NCBI GenBank assembly: GCA_017163975.1
Contig: JAFFSR010000374.1
Span: forward strand, 2,218,501 to 2,282,500
Source: Anastatus disparis
Lineage: Eukaryota; Arthropoda; Insecta; Hymenoptera; Eupelmidae
Length of the DNA: 64,000 bases
Reading direction: 5' to 3'
Position numbers and translations under genes: made by a program. This document shows, piece by piece, positions 52,401 to 63,844 of this stretch. The notes under the pieces were generated by a model. That model was not told the DNA's origin, ran no database searches, and saw only the letters and a list, made by a program, of their open reading frames with translations. How positions within the stretch are numbered: the first letter of the stretch is position 1; each line of letters begins with the position of its first letter.

Positions 52401-55400
52401 TATTACCCCCCTGAGGAGTAAATAAAACCAGATTTATTAGGAAAATGAACTTTCCGACCTGAACCGGTCTTATATTCTGGTTTTGATGGCAATGATGTAA
52501 GTACAGATGGCGATGATGGTAATACCTTAGAATCTGGTAAAGATGATTGGGTAGAATTGATGATGGTGTAGAATTTTCTTGTTCTTTAAAAACAAAGGCA
52601 GGTTTAACACGATCGATTGATACCTTATTTGGTTTGTTGTTGATCTTCAGCGTGATGGTCTTGTTGTCGCGATCAATGACTTCATAAGGTCCACGATAAG
52701 GTGGTTGAAGAGATCTACGCTCCGGTCCTTCCCGTAAAAATGCATGCATACAAGAAGAAAGTTCCTTGAAAACAAAGGTTCCGGGTCTAGAATGTCCTGA
52801 TGCTGGTGTTGGTCGAAGACGAGACATATGCTCACGTAAACATGTGAGAAAGTTTGTTAAATCCTCAGCATTTGGAGCGTTAGATACAAACATTTCCCTA
52901 GGAAGCCGAAGAGATTTACCGTAAACAAGCTCCGCTGATGAAGCTTGAATGTCAACTTTAAAAGCTGAACGGATTCCCAATAAAACGAGTGGTAGAGCTT
53001 CCATCCAGCCAATATCAGCGTATGCCATGATAGCAGCTTTTAAGGGCATGACAGAGCTCGCTACCTTCTAAAATAATTCATTAACAATTTAATTCTAAGT
53101 TCACGAGTAAACGGTATATTAGATCGAGTTCTTTCATTACAGTAAGAAAATTTGTAATACTAAACTTGAGTGCGGACAACTTACAGAATTTACCAAAATA
53201 CCGTACATAAAAAGTTATAAACAATTTTTCGAAATATAGTATTTTGAGGTTAGGTTTATCGAGCTCGATATCTAATTTCCATTCCAAGCTTATAAAAAAA
53301 TATCAAGTCCAAATGAATTTTTATTTTAACAAAAATTATTGTATTAACATAGCTTTAGTGCGGACAAGTCATTACAATTGTTTAAATTACGAATTTAAAA
53401 AGATATCAATAAAATAATAGAAGTAAAAATTGTGTCCAGCAGCTCCGACATCCCGTTAAAGGGTGATGGAGACATTCGACTTGACCATTGGCTGAAGGAT
53501 ACCAGCTTGTTGTAAACTGGTGTTTAAAACCAAAATGATCTTCGAAAACTCTGAATAAAAATAAAGTGAATTGAGAACCTCTATCAGATGTCACGACCTG
53601 AGGACAACCAAAGCAAGAAATCCAGCAACTGAGAAATGCTTGGATAACAGATTCTGCAGTAATGCACTATAATGGAAAAATTTTAGGCCAACGAGTAAAT
53701 CGATCAACTACAGTTAAACAATATCTAAAATTATTTACAAGAGGAAGAGGACCGATAATATCTACGTGAATATGTGAAAACCGATGTGAGGGTAAATCAA
53801 AAACGCCAATTGGTGACATTACATGTTGAGAAATCTTAGATCTTTGACGCTCCAAACAAGAACGAGCCCAATTTCGACAATCTTTTTTAATTGAAGGCCA
53901 AACAAAGCGATCGCTAACAAGCTTAGCTGTAGCATTGACACCAGGGTGGCTGAGATTGTGGAGCTGTTCAAAAATTTGTCGACGAAACGGAGTTAAGAGA
54001 AATGGTCTTGATTTACCAGTTAATGTGTCACAATATACAAAAACTCCAGAACCTGAAAGTTGAACTTTTTTAAGTTTAAGTGACGTAGGCTCTTGTAAAT
54101 AGTTTTTAATTTCATCATCATTATCTTGAAATTCAGCAAGCTTTTTGTAATCCAAAGGCATGCAAATTGCTTCAATGCGAGAGAGTGTATCAGCAACAAC
54201 GTTCTCCTCTCCACTGATATGTTGAATATCCGTTGTAAGCTCGGAGATGAATGAAACTTGATTTCTCTGTACAGGTGGTAACTTATCCTTTTTTTGTTGA
54301 AAGATATAAGTTAAAGGCTTATGATCAGTAAAAATCATAAAATGGTGACCTTCAAGAAAATGACGAAAATGTTGAAACGATTCGTAAATAGCAAGAAGTT
54401 CTCGGTAATAAGCTGGTGAATCACTCTGCTTTTTGGTCATTTTTTTAGAAAAAAATGCAAGAGGTTGCCAAGAATCATCAACCAATTGTTGAAGACATCC
54501 TCCAATAGCAGAGTTTAAAGCATCAGTAAAAAGTCCAAGAGGAACACCACTTCAAGGATGAACCAAAAGAGTAGCCGAAGATAAACAATCTTTACAAGCT
54601 TTAAAATCTTTTTCTAACTCAGTTGTCCACGGTACTTTTTGAGAGCCTTTAAATAAAGGTTTACTAATAGCTTCATGAAGAGGTGATTCGAACTCTGAAA
54701 CATGTGGGATGAATCTACGATAAAAATCAATCATGCCAAGAAAACAACGCAAGCCTTGTGCAGTTTGCGGTACAGTGAATTCTTGAATGGCCTTGATACG
54801 ATCTTCAGAAGGTCGAATTCCAGAAGCTGATACTGTATATCCAAGAAAATCTAATTCTAAAACTCCAAAAACACACTTAGATGAATTAATGACTATCCCA
54901 TATTGAGAAAGACGTTCGAACAATATTTTCAAATGATGTTTATGCTCATCAACAGATCGAGAGAAAACCAAAATATCATTGATGTAAGCGTAACAAAAAT
55001 CTAAACCATGAAGAACTTCATCAATAAAACGCTGAAAAGTTTGACCAGCATTACGCAATCCAAATGTCATGAAAGGAAACTTGTAGAGACCAAAAGGGGT
55101 GGTGATTGCAGTTTTACAGATGTTGTCCTTGAAAACCGGGATTTGATTATAAGCTTGAACAAGATCAATTTTTGAAAATATTGTACAGATATCTAAATTA
55201 CAAGTGAAATCATGAATGTGACGCACCGGGTAACAGTCAGGAATGGTACGACTGTTTAGACTACGATAATCGCCACAGGGTTGCCAATCAGAATTTTCTT
55301 TCGGAGCTAAATGTAATGGCGATGACCAACAACTCTCCGAAGAACGAGCAGTGCCAGCTTCCATCATATCATCGAACTGCTTCTTTGCAATTTTAAATTT

Positions 55401-56015
55401 ATCCGGAGCTAAACATCTAGGAGCGCTTGAAACCGGTGGACCTGGTGAAGTTCGAATATGATGAACTGTTTCGTGTTTGATTTCACGATCTCTTCCGCAA
55501 GGCCGAGTCAAATCGGGAAACTTAGCAAGGATACAGGTGAATTCAGGGGATGAACATGTGTCAAGAGTTTTCACGCTTAACTGAAAAACTTTCCTTACTT
55601 GAGCATCTGTGCGCAAACCAGTAGTACCATCGATTAAAACTTTCATATGACAATCAGGTAATAAATGAAAATAAGAAAGAAAATCAGAACCTATTATAGG
55701 AACGTTAACATCTGCAATAACAAACTTTCATTTGAAAACTCGCCGAAGACCAAAATTGAGGTTAAGATTTATAAAACCAAAAGTTCTGATCTTACTGCTG
55801 TTTGCTGCACTCAGGTCAAAATCAGCTGCAGAGAGACGTTTCTGAATAAAACGACGAGGAAAACAACGAATATCGGAGCCAGTATCAATTAAGTAATCTT
55901 GTTTAGTAGTCCGATCTGTAACAAAGAGACGGCTCCCTGGAGAAAGGCAGTTAGTTGCCGTCCTTACGAACTGCCGCTGAGGTTTTCCGAACTGTAGGTG
56001 CAAGGCTGTATGCAC
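52401..56015 (-). pseudogene. pol: Gypsy pol (protease, RT, RNase H, integrase), broken
   Basis: Read right to left: aspartic protease with LIDTGSDI (about 55870-55895); reverse transcriptase 55646-54552 with FSKIDLVQAYNQIP and a mutated active site YINDIL instead of YxDD; RNase H 54485-54170 with FTDHKPL; integrase zinc region near 53920 and core HVDIIGPL (about 53765) and TSDRGSQF (about 53585). A non-coding insertion of roughly 370 bp (about 53050-53440) separates the DDE core from the C-terminal part (53049-52430). Several frame changes also occur. Without repair it is inactive. Confidence 0.88.
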
Positions 56016-56921
56016 TTTTTCGCTTTATTCTGGAATTTATTATGATACCAACATAACCTTTTAGCATCTTGTCTAGTACCTGATCTGCTTCCCGAACGAC
56101 GACTGCGACTACGGTTATGAGAGCTAGAATCACGACGCGCAGAGAGTTCTGCCACTTGTTTAGTCAATGATTCAATAGCACAGATTAAAGCCCTCTCCTT
56201 TGAAAAACCTGGCTCAAGAGAAGTAGCACGAACTGAAAGGTTAGGTGCCACAGGAGATACCTCAACAATCTTGTCTGCCAGCTCGGACAATTTTTCTAAA
56301 GACATTTCCGATTGCGCCGTGAGGATAGCCTGGACATGTGAAGGAAGTCGTCGTAGCTGAAGCTGTCGCAGAAGATTGTCCTGAATTGCAGTTGAACCAG
56401 TCAACATGCGGAGGTGACGAAGAAACTGCGAAGGTTTACGGTCGCCAAGCTCTTCTTCGTTGATGAGTTGCTTCGGACGCTGATAAACGTTCAATAAGTT
56501 TATTACGTAGGTGAGTGAAAGGGGGATTAGAAGGAGGGTTATTAATTATATCTTTAACCTCCACAGCAACACGGGTTTCTAGCTGGGAAACAGCATAGTG
56601 AAATTTTGTTACCTCACTTGTAATATTTGATATTACAAATTGAGAGTCCGCTTGCGCAAACCATAAACTTGGTCGGTCAGTCCAAAAGGGTGGTAACTTG
56701 ACCGCAACCCGATGAACATTTGGCGCTCGAAAATTTTCATTTACCGCAAAACCCTCTGCAGGAATTTCATTATTATTATTCTGTCGTTGAAACTGCTGCT
56801 GTTGTTGTTGTTGTTGTTCCCGTTGTTGTGCCAATTCCCTGTTAATTCACTCATTTTCCTCTTGCAGCCGTTCCATCTGCACACGTAGATTAGCATAATT
56901 CTCGTCTCGAGGAAGCACCAT
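55964..56921 (-). pseudogene. gag: Gypsy gag, broken
   Basis: Begins MVLPRDENYANL at 56921, with a stop near 56845 and a frame change near 56450-56490. A Gln-rich stretch precedes the capsid-like region (VKLPPFWTDRPSLWFAQADSQF, typical of insect Gypsy gag). An Arg/Ser-rich segment and a short Cys/His cluster (CWYHNKF...C) lie near the end. Confidence 0.85.
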
Positions 56922-56990
56922 GATAACCTGATTCTCTTAAATTCCCGATTGTTTTTTTTATAACTTTATTCTTTTTGTCGGGGTCACCAA

Positions 56991-57192
56991 TGAGGTAAAT
57001 AAATGTACACAAATAAGATTTTATTTATAATAAAAAAATTTTAAGTTTCATTTGTGTCAGCTTACAAGAACGTCAGAAATTAGTCTGACTAGAAAACAAT
57101 AAAATAATCAATGATAATAAATAAACATGAATATAGCTGCGCCGCCAACTTCATAAATCAAACTTTCGAACATTTGTTCGATATGTTCGCCA
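56991..57192 (-). repeat. 5' LTR of the Gypsy element
   Basis: 202 bp, partner of 52199-52400. Confidence 0.93.
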
Positions 57193-57324
57193 CAAAGTTA
57201 AGAGTTATAAATAAAAATATTATATTTACTAACTAGTACAATTTATTTTCCAATTTTGAATTCCTTACATAGGGCCCCCACATCAACTATGTCCCAGGGT
57301 CCAACAAATCTAAATCCGGCACTG

Positions 57325-57605
57325 AATGCATTGAGTCTCGCATCATGATTATTTTGTTTTTTCATAGAGGTTATTTATTCACAATTCAAATGATAACAAC
57401 TACAATTTTATCACGGAGATAATTTAAATTAACAATATTAGATTCTATATGATTATTGAACTGAGAAATAAAAATTTTATTTCATAAAATTAGTATTCAG
57501 ATCTTGGAAAAAGAAAGTAATATTATTTGTTTACTACAATTGTCTCAAATAAGTAACGATAATGTGAAATTTGTTCCATAATTTGGAAGCGTCTTATGTC
57601 TGCAT
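57325..57605 (+). repeat. Truncated third copy of the TA-type MITE
   Basis: GCATTGAGTCTCGCATCATG through to CCATAATTTGGAAGCGTCTT matches the inner part of the MITE at 14199-14531/33585-33684, in plus orientation. It lacks both ends. The hAT-like insertion marks its left edge. Confidence 0.7.
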
Positions 57606-58108
57606 TGTTAAAAAAACATTGTTGTTTCAACAAATTTTGCACATAAAATTAATTTATTCCGAACATTAAAGTGATTTTAAGGTGTATTGACATAGAAATC
57701 AATGCACTTTACCATGGGCATCAATGCATTTGACGGTAAAATTTATGTATACGTACTTTATAATTCAGTTACGTTGACATTAAATTCTAAGTACACACAT
57801 TACTTGTACAGTAATATATATATATTCTTGATTTTTAGAGTATAACTTCAGTAAAATTGATTTGTATTTACATGAATTTTAAAGTTTGGTTATAATGTAA
57901 ACTATATTAAAATTGATCATCGCTATGAACATTAATCCAATTTCAACCGTGAAATATATATGAAAAAATATTTATTTGCATATAAAAATTAATTTTTTTT
58001 ATTAGTTATTTATTAATTAATTATTTCATCTTTTACGAATGTCAAAAATAATATAAATAAGAAGAATATCGTGGTAAACTATAAATTCATAAAATTATTA
58101 CCTTACGT
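57606..58108. other. AT-rich stretch, no gene recognised
   Basis: No gene or repeat partner seen. Confidence 0.4.
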
Positions 58109-58149
58109 GTCAAGCGTAGCGTAGCGTAACAGATAGCGTTTATGCCTCG
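58109..58149 (+). pseudogene. tRNA-like sequence, left half, split by transposon
   Basis: TAGCGTAACAGATAGCG is an A-box/D-arm-like region followed by GTTTATGCCTCG. The other half, with a B box (GAGTTCAAGCC), is at 61405-61449. The break falls in the anticodon-loop region (CCTCGTAA..). It may be a tRNA pseudogene or a SINE head. Confidence 0.5.
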
Positions 58150-61100
58150 TAGTCCAGTCATTCTACGTAAAAGACATCGATTTCATGACTTAATCTATTA
58201 CAGATATTTGAAGGTGGGAAATCATTGGAGGGGGTTAGTAGATGATAAATAAATAAAAAGATACAGCTAGATTTGTCCTATTTTTTTACAAACAACGATC
58301 AAAGTCTGAAAATAACGATGTTTTGCCCTATAATTTTAGAATGACGTTTTAGAGAAAAATGTTATAAATAAAAGTTACAGGCATTGAGAAGACCTAAAAT
58401 TTCATTTTTGGGTACGTGAAAATCAGTCAACAACTTTTCCGGATAATCGCGAAAAACACTCATTTTTACACTGTTTTATAAATGTTAATAACTTTTATAA
58501 TAATTGCTATAAGTGATTTATAATAGATTGTCGGTGAGGCCATTATGGGTCTTTATAAGCATAAAAAATTTCAGCCCGATCGGCTCGATGGTTTATGAAT
58601 CATTGCAATTGTTTATCCTGAAGAAGATTTATTTAAACAATCATAAGACAGAACATTGTGAATTTTCCGACATTTAACAAAGTGGAATGGATTCTTTAAA
58701 GTTTAAAGTATAAGTTAAGTCGAAGAAATTAATAATTTTTTAAAAAAATTATTGTTAAACAGTTAATGTAAAATTAGGCTATTCTTTTGCTTATAAATAA
58801 ATAGAATAACTTTTTGGTTTTTTGTCATACGGACTTCTAATTAGTCTAATTTGATAGATACATCTGCAAGATTGTCTTGGTGAGAGTAACTTCAGCTTCG
58901 TTTTCCGCGCGGCGAGTATTAGGATATCGTTGCCTCGAGCGGGGACCGCGAAAAAAAATGCAATATCTCGGCTTCTAGACAACTTAGAACCTTCTTTTTT
59001 TTCAATCTGGGGTAACTCGAGAAAATATTAAGAATGGGTTTATTTTCAGCCCCCTGGAAAATTGGGAAATGCCGGAAAATCTTCAATTATGTAACCATAT
59101 GAAAATTTTCAACATTGATACTTACATTTTCTTATTATTATAATTTCTTGTAGTGTTTTAATGCTTTTAAATAATATATTTTTAATAATTTAAATATTTA
59201 TTAATTAATAAAACGGCCTTTGTAAATAATATTATGTTTTTCAATCAAACATAAAAATGATTGATTTTTTAATGTTTTTTATTTTAATATTCTTTATAGA
59301 TATATATATTTTTTATTTATATTAAATTATTATTCGATATTATTATTATTAAAACATGTATTACAATAAAACTATTATTCTTTAATTTAATATAAAAATG
59401 TTTTTTCTTTTTTTTTTCTTTTATTAATGTGAATTCTATTTGTATAACATGTGTTGTATATGATACTAATTATTTTGAATGTGTTAATTTTAAATATTTA
59501 CAGTCGTTTTCAATTTTTTATTCTTTCTTCTTTTCAATTTTTTATTATCAATTTCCTATTAATAATTTTATGCAATTTTAATAAAATGATCATCGCTAAT
59601 TATATTATGGTTACAATATATTTTATAAAATATTACCTGCACAAACTTTTATTTAATATAGATCTCTACATCAAAATATAATGATAGAGTAGTTTATTAA
59701 ATTAAATTATAAATCATATATGAAAATATATTTTATTTGATGATAAAAGTATACTTTATAAGAAAATATTTCTAATTGAAGAATCTCTATCAAAAAGTAT
59801 AGTGCTCACTTGGTTGACAACGTTTATTTATTTATTTAAAACATATTTAAAATCAATAATATAATAAATATATTTGACAAAAAAAGGAACAATTTAATAT
59901 TCTCATGGAAAACAATAGTACGCTTTAATAGATATTCATATACATATCGAAATACAAAGACCAAAGCTATTCTGCAATATGTACATTGAATTCAATTAAA
60001 GCATTATCTTTTTTTTCAAACAGTTTTTCAATATTTCAAGAATATAATTGAATAATAATAAAAAATACATTAAAAAATCAGTCATTTTCATGTTTGATTC
60101 AAAAACATAATATTATTTACAAAGAAAAGGCCGTTTTATTGATTGATAAATATTTAAATTATCAAAAATATATTATTTAAAAGCATTAAAACACTACAAG
60201 AAATTATAATAATAAGAAAATGTAAGTATTAATGTTGAAAATTTTCATATGGTTACATAATTGAAGATTTTCCGACATTTCCCAATTTTCCAGGAGGCTG
60301 AAAATAAGCCCATTCTTAATATTTTCTCGAGTTACCCCAGATTGAAAAAAAAGAAGGTTCTACGTTGTCTAGAAGCCGAGATATTGCATTTTTTTTCGCG
60401 GTCCCCGCTCGAGGCAACGATATCCTAATACTCGCCGCGCGGAAAACGAAACTGAAGCCACTCTCACCAAGACTATCTTGCAGATGTACCTATCACTTTA
60501 AAGATGTAGAAAATTATATTTATGGCATGAATTGTATAACTATTTATTGCATTCAAAAATATAAGTCTCCATTGAAATTTCCTGAAAATTTCAACTCTTA
60601 ATGTTTATAAATAACGGAGATATGAATTTAAAAAAAAAATGGTATCTCCGTTAGTATTGATCGTAGAAAATACTTTTTTTCTTTTAAAAATGCGTTTTTG
60701 AAATAGCTATCAAATGAGACTAATTAGAAGTCCGTATGACAAAAATCCAAAAAGTTATTCCATTTATTTATAAGCAAAAAAATAGCCTAATTTTACATTA
60801 ACTGTTTAACAATAATTTTTTTAAAAAATTATTAATTTCTTCGACTTAACTTATACTTTAAACTTTAAAGAATCCATTCCACTTTGTCAAATGTCGGAAA
60901 ATTCACAATGTTCTGTCTTATGATTGTTTAAATAAATCTTCTTTGGGATAAACAATTGCAATTATTCATAAACTATCGAACCGATCGGGCTGAAATTTTT
61001 TATGCTTATAAAGACTCATAATGGCCTCACCGACAATGTATTATAAATCACTTATAGCAATTATTATAAAAGTTATTAACATTTATAAAACAGTGTAAAA

Positions 61101-61404
61101 ATGAGTGTTTTTCGCGATTATCCGGAAAAGTTGTTGACTGATTTTCACGTACCCAATAATGAAATTTTAGGTCTTCTTAATGCCTATAACTTTTATTCAT
61201 AACATTTTTCTCTAAAACGTCATTCTAAAATTATAGGGCAAAACATCGTTATTTTCAGACTTTGATCGTTGTTTGTAAAAAAATAGGGCAAATCTAGCTG
61301 TATCTTTTTATTTATTTATCATCTACTAACCCCCTCCAATGATTTCCCACCTTCAAATATTTGTAATAAATTAAGTCATGAAATTTCGTAGAATGACTGG
61401 ACTA
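58150..61404. mobile_element. 3.26-kb foldback transposon, copy 2
   Basis: Same family as 38846-42105 and nearly the same length (3255 vs 3260 bp), with the centre inverted relative to copy 1. The ends TAGTCCAGTCATTCTACG are the same. The right flank is TCGT; the left flank CTCG(T) fits the same 4-bp target if one T was lost. No transposase. The arms hold the same MSRSRDIAFFF frame. Confidence 0.88.
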
Positions 61405-61449
61405 TCGTAACCCAAAGATTGTGAGTTCAAGCCCTGTTTAGGTCAAAAA
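61405..61449 (+). pseudogene. tRNA-like sequence, right half
   Basis: TCGTAACCCAAAGATTGTG, then a B-box-like GAGTTCAAGCCC and GGTC; A- and T-rich sequence follows. It continues 58109-58149 once the transposon and one target copy are ignored. Confidence 0.5.
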
Positions 61450-61854
61450 TTTTTTCATGCGTTTTTTTGCGTTTCTGCGTTATAATGTTAATTGTGTCAA
61501 TATGAATTATATAAATATTATTACATTGTACCGATAATAATAATCAACTTGTTATAAATGATGTAGTTGTTCTATGGTGGATTAACTTACATCGTTGAAC
61601 TACTCCCCTAAGTTATAAAAATTAATTTTTTGCATTTCGAATATGAAATATTAAAATTAAGAAGCCATTCTTATTATTAGAGAAATAATTAATTATAATA
61701 ATTTATTTTATTTTTATTACTTTATATACGTTTAAATTTTATATATTGCTTTCTCATAGAGAAAGCATTGTATCGATAAAAAATTATTTTTATATTTTTT
61801 CACTAATTTAAGCATATTCGTACTAGGGAGTCGAAAAAAGTTGTTTTTATAAAA

Positions 61855-61920
61855 TGTCTGTATGTGTGTGTGTGTATGTCTGAGTGTCTGCGTTTCTGCG
61901 TCTCTGTGTGTCTGTGTATT
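61855..61920. repeat. Degenerate (GT)n microsatellite
   Basis: GTGTGTGTGT with interspersed TCTG and CGTT steps, just before the tandem array. Confidence 0.8.
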
Positions 61921-61929
61921 CACTTACCC

Positions 61930-63410
61930 AATTAAATCTCAAAAACTACTGGATGGATATGCTTCTAATTTTGCATACAATTTATTTTTTATCTAACTCG
62001 TGCGAAATATATTTAAAATTGGTTTTCTTAGCGTTGTTTAAATTTCAAAGCCAATCTAAAAATTGAAAAAAATTTTTTTTTTTTTTTTTAATTTTACGCA
62101 AACTACTCGATGAATTCGCTCTAAAATTTGCATGGAAATTATTTGCGATTACTGAAATAAGAAAAACTTTTGAATACTAATTTTCTTAGATTAGTTTTAA
62201 TTATAGAGCATTTTGAAATTTTTGAAAAAATTGTTTGTATTTAGTTGGTAATTTAGATCTCGTGTACTACTCGATGGATTTGCTTCCACACGGAGCGAAC
62301 AAATCGGGAATACTTCCTTGCGCCCTCTACTGCTACAGTTCCGTACGCACGTTTTTGGAAATAGGCCTTGCGTACAAGCAACGATTCCATAAGGCATCGG
62401 GAAAAAGTCCGAACGCTCTATAAGCGTTCGGACTTTTTCCCGATGGGTTATGGAATCGTTGCTTATACACAAGGTCTATTTCCAAAAACATTTGTACGGA
62501 ACTATAGCAGTAGAGGGCGCAAGGAAGTATTCCCGATTTGTTCGCTCCGTGCAGTTTTGAATACAATTAATTTTTTTGCCTGACTGGGAAGGGAAGCTGT
62601 TGAAAATTGGTTTTCTTAGCGTAGTTTTTTTTTAGAGCCATTTTAAGAATTTCAAAACAATTTTGATTTTTCATTTTTTTGTATTTTACGTAAACTACTC
62701 AAAGAATTTGCTTGAAAATTTGTATGTAATTTATTTTTGACTGTCAAAAGACGAAAAACTTTTGGAAACTGATTTACTTCGTACACTTTTAATTTTAGAG
62801 CATTTTAAAAATTTTATAAAATATTTTTATTTTATATTTTTTTTCTATTTTACGAAAACTATTCGATAGATTTGCTCTAAAATTTGTATGCAAGTTATTC
62901 GCTACTGTCTAAAGAATACAAGCTTTGGAATTCTGATTTTCACTGCGTAGTTTTAATTTAAGAGCATTTTGAAAATTTTAAAAAAAATTTTTATTTTTCA
63001 TTTATCTTCTATTTTGCGTAAACCATACTATAAATTTTTTCCAAAATTTTTATACAATCAATTTGCTATTGTCTGAAGAAAATAAGCTTTCGAACACTAA
63101 TTTTCTCAGTGTTGTTACGATTTTAGAGGATTTGAAAGAATTTTTAAAAAATTTCGATTCTTCTTTTTTATTTTTTTTATTTTACGTAAAGTACACAATA
63201 GATTTGTTCTAAAATTTGCAGAAAAAGTATTTGCGACTGGCAAAGGAAGAAAAATTTTCAAAAATTGATTTTCTTAGTGTAGTTTTAATTTTAGAGCATT
63301 TTGAAAATTTTGAAAAGAAAATGTTATTTATTTAGAAAATTAGATCTAGAAAATTAATTGATGGATTTACTTCAAATTTTGCATAGTATCGATTATTTTG
63401 TCTAACAAGG
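61930..63410 (+). repeat. Degenerate tandem array, about 165-bp units
   Basis: Eight or so units share the order AAACTACTnGATGGATTTGC, then AAATTTGCATGnAATTT, then TTTTCTTAG, then TTTTAGAGCATTTTGAAA. Units differ strongly, so the array is old. It is interrupted at 62289-62551 by a near-perfect palindrome. No gene. Confidence 0.7.
62289..62551. mobile_element. 263-bp near-perfect palindromic MITE
   Basis: Ends CACGGAGCGAACAAATCGGG are mirrored exactly at the right. The two arms differ at only a few positions and meet near 62420 at GAACGCTCTATAAGCGTTC. It is much richer in GC than its surroundings. The flanks are CA on both sides, so a 2-bp duplication is possible. High arm identity suggests a recent insertion. 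Confidence 0.8.
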
Positions 63411-63414
63411 AGAG

Positions 63415-63600
63415 CGTCCCCACTTCCGGGAAACGGATTCGGAACTGCAAGATATGATTTTTTGATGAAAAAAATGAACTCGTGTTTTTTCTTTTCGTTG
63501 AATAGGCCCCCTAGACAAGGATAAAGATATTTTTTCAAAAATATGGTGAATAAAAGCCTTTATAAGAACTTAAATAACCAAAGAACTAACAAGGAAAGTG
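63415..63600 (+). repeat. Half-copy related to the 674-bp MITE
   Basis: CAAGGAGAGCGTCCCC, AAACGGATTCGG and GATATGATTTTTTGATGAA follow the order of 42375 onward. The second arm is missing. At 63600-63650 the text GGATCACCGTTTTTGCT recalls the TIR of the 9.6-kb element (GGATCACCGATTTTGCT at 3680). Confidence 0.6.
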
Positions 63601-63844
63601 TTTCACCTTCGGATCACCGTTTTTGCTCTAATTTTGAGAATGTTTTCTGGATGCAGAAATATGAAGAAAGCCAAAATTTTAGAGGCCAACGCTCAATATT
63701 TCCCTAGTTACAGGACATCGAAGAAAATCACTAAAAAAGTTACTAGATTTTCAAACACTTCTAGTTCCTCAGAATTATTAGCTAGAAGCTAAAACCTTTT
63801 TTTTTAATGAAAGCCTAGCTCAAATCCTTTCGAAATAGTGGTTA

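Larger units (their letters stand above)
52199..57192 (-). mobile_element. Gypsy-type LTR retrotransposon, minus orientation
   Basis: Two 202-bp LTRs (52199-52400 and 56991-57192) differ at seven positions (about 3.5%). On the minus strand the LTRs begin TGGCGAAC and end ACCTCA. A primer-binding-like TGGTGACCCCGAC stands next to the 5' LTR and a G-rich purine tract next to the 3' LTR. Gag and pol are present but broken and there is no env. The target duplication is imperfect, with AAAG near both sides. Confidence 0.93.
51434..57324. mobile_element. hAT-like element carrying a nested LTR retrotransposon
   Basis: Ends CAGTGCCGGATTTA, inverted at the right (TAAATCCGGCACTG). Perfect 8-bp duplication AATGCATT (51426-51433 and 57325-57332). 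Without the retrotransposon about 0.9 kb remain, so it is a non-autonomous element. Its flank 51348-51425 is AT-rich. The outer parts contain GGGGCACAGGCCCCAAGG on the left and GGGCCCC on the right. Confidence 0.9.

Noticed and set aside
52191..57200. Exact target duplication of the Gypsy element
   Set aside because: AAAG occurs near both sides but not at identical offsets, so I do not claim a perfect duplication.
39646..60601. MSRSRDIAFFF frames as protein genes
   Set aside because: Present in all four inverted arms without promoter or splice support; kept only as an observation about the arms.
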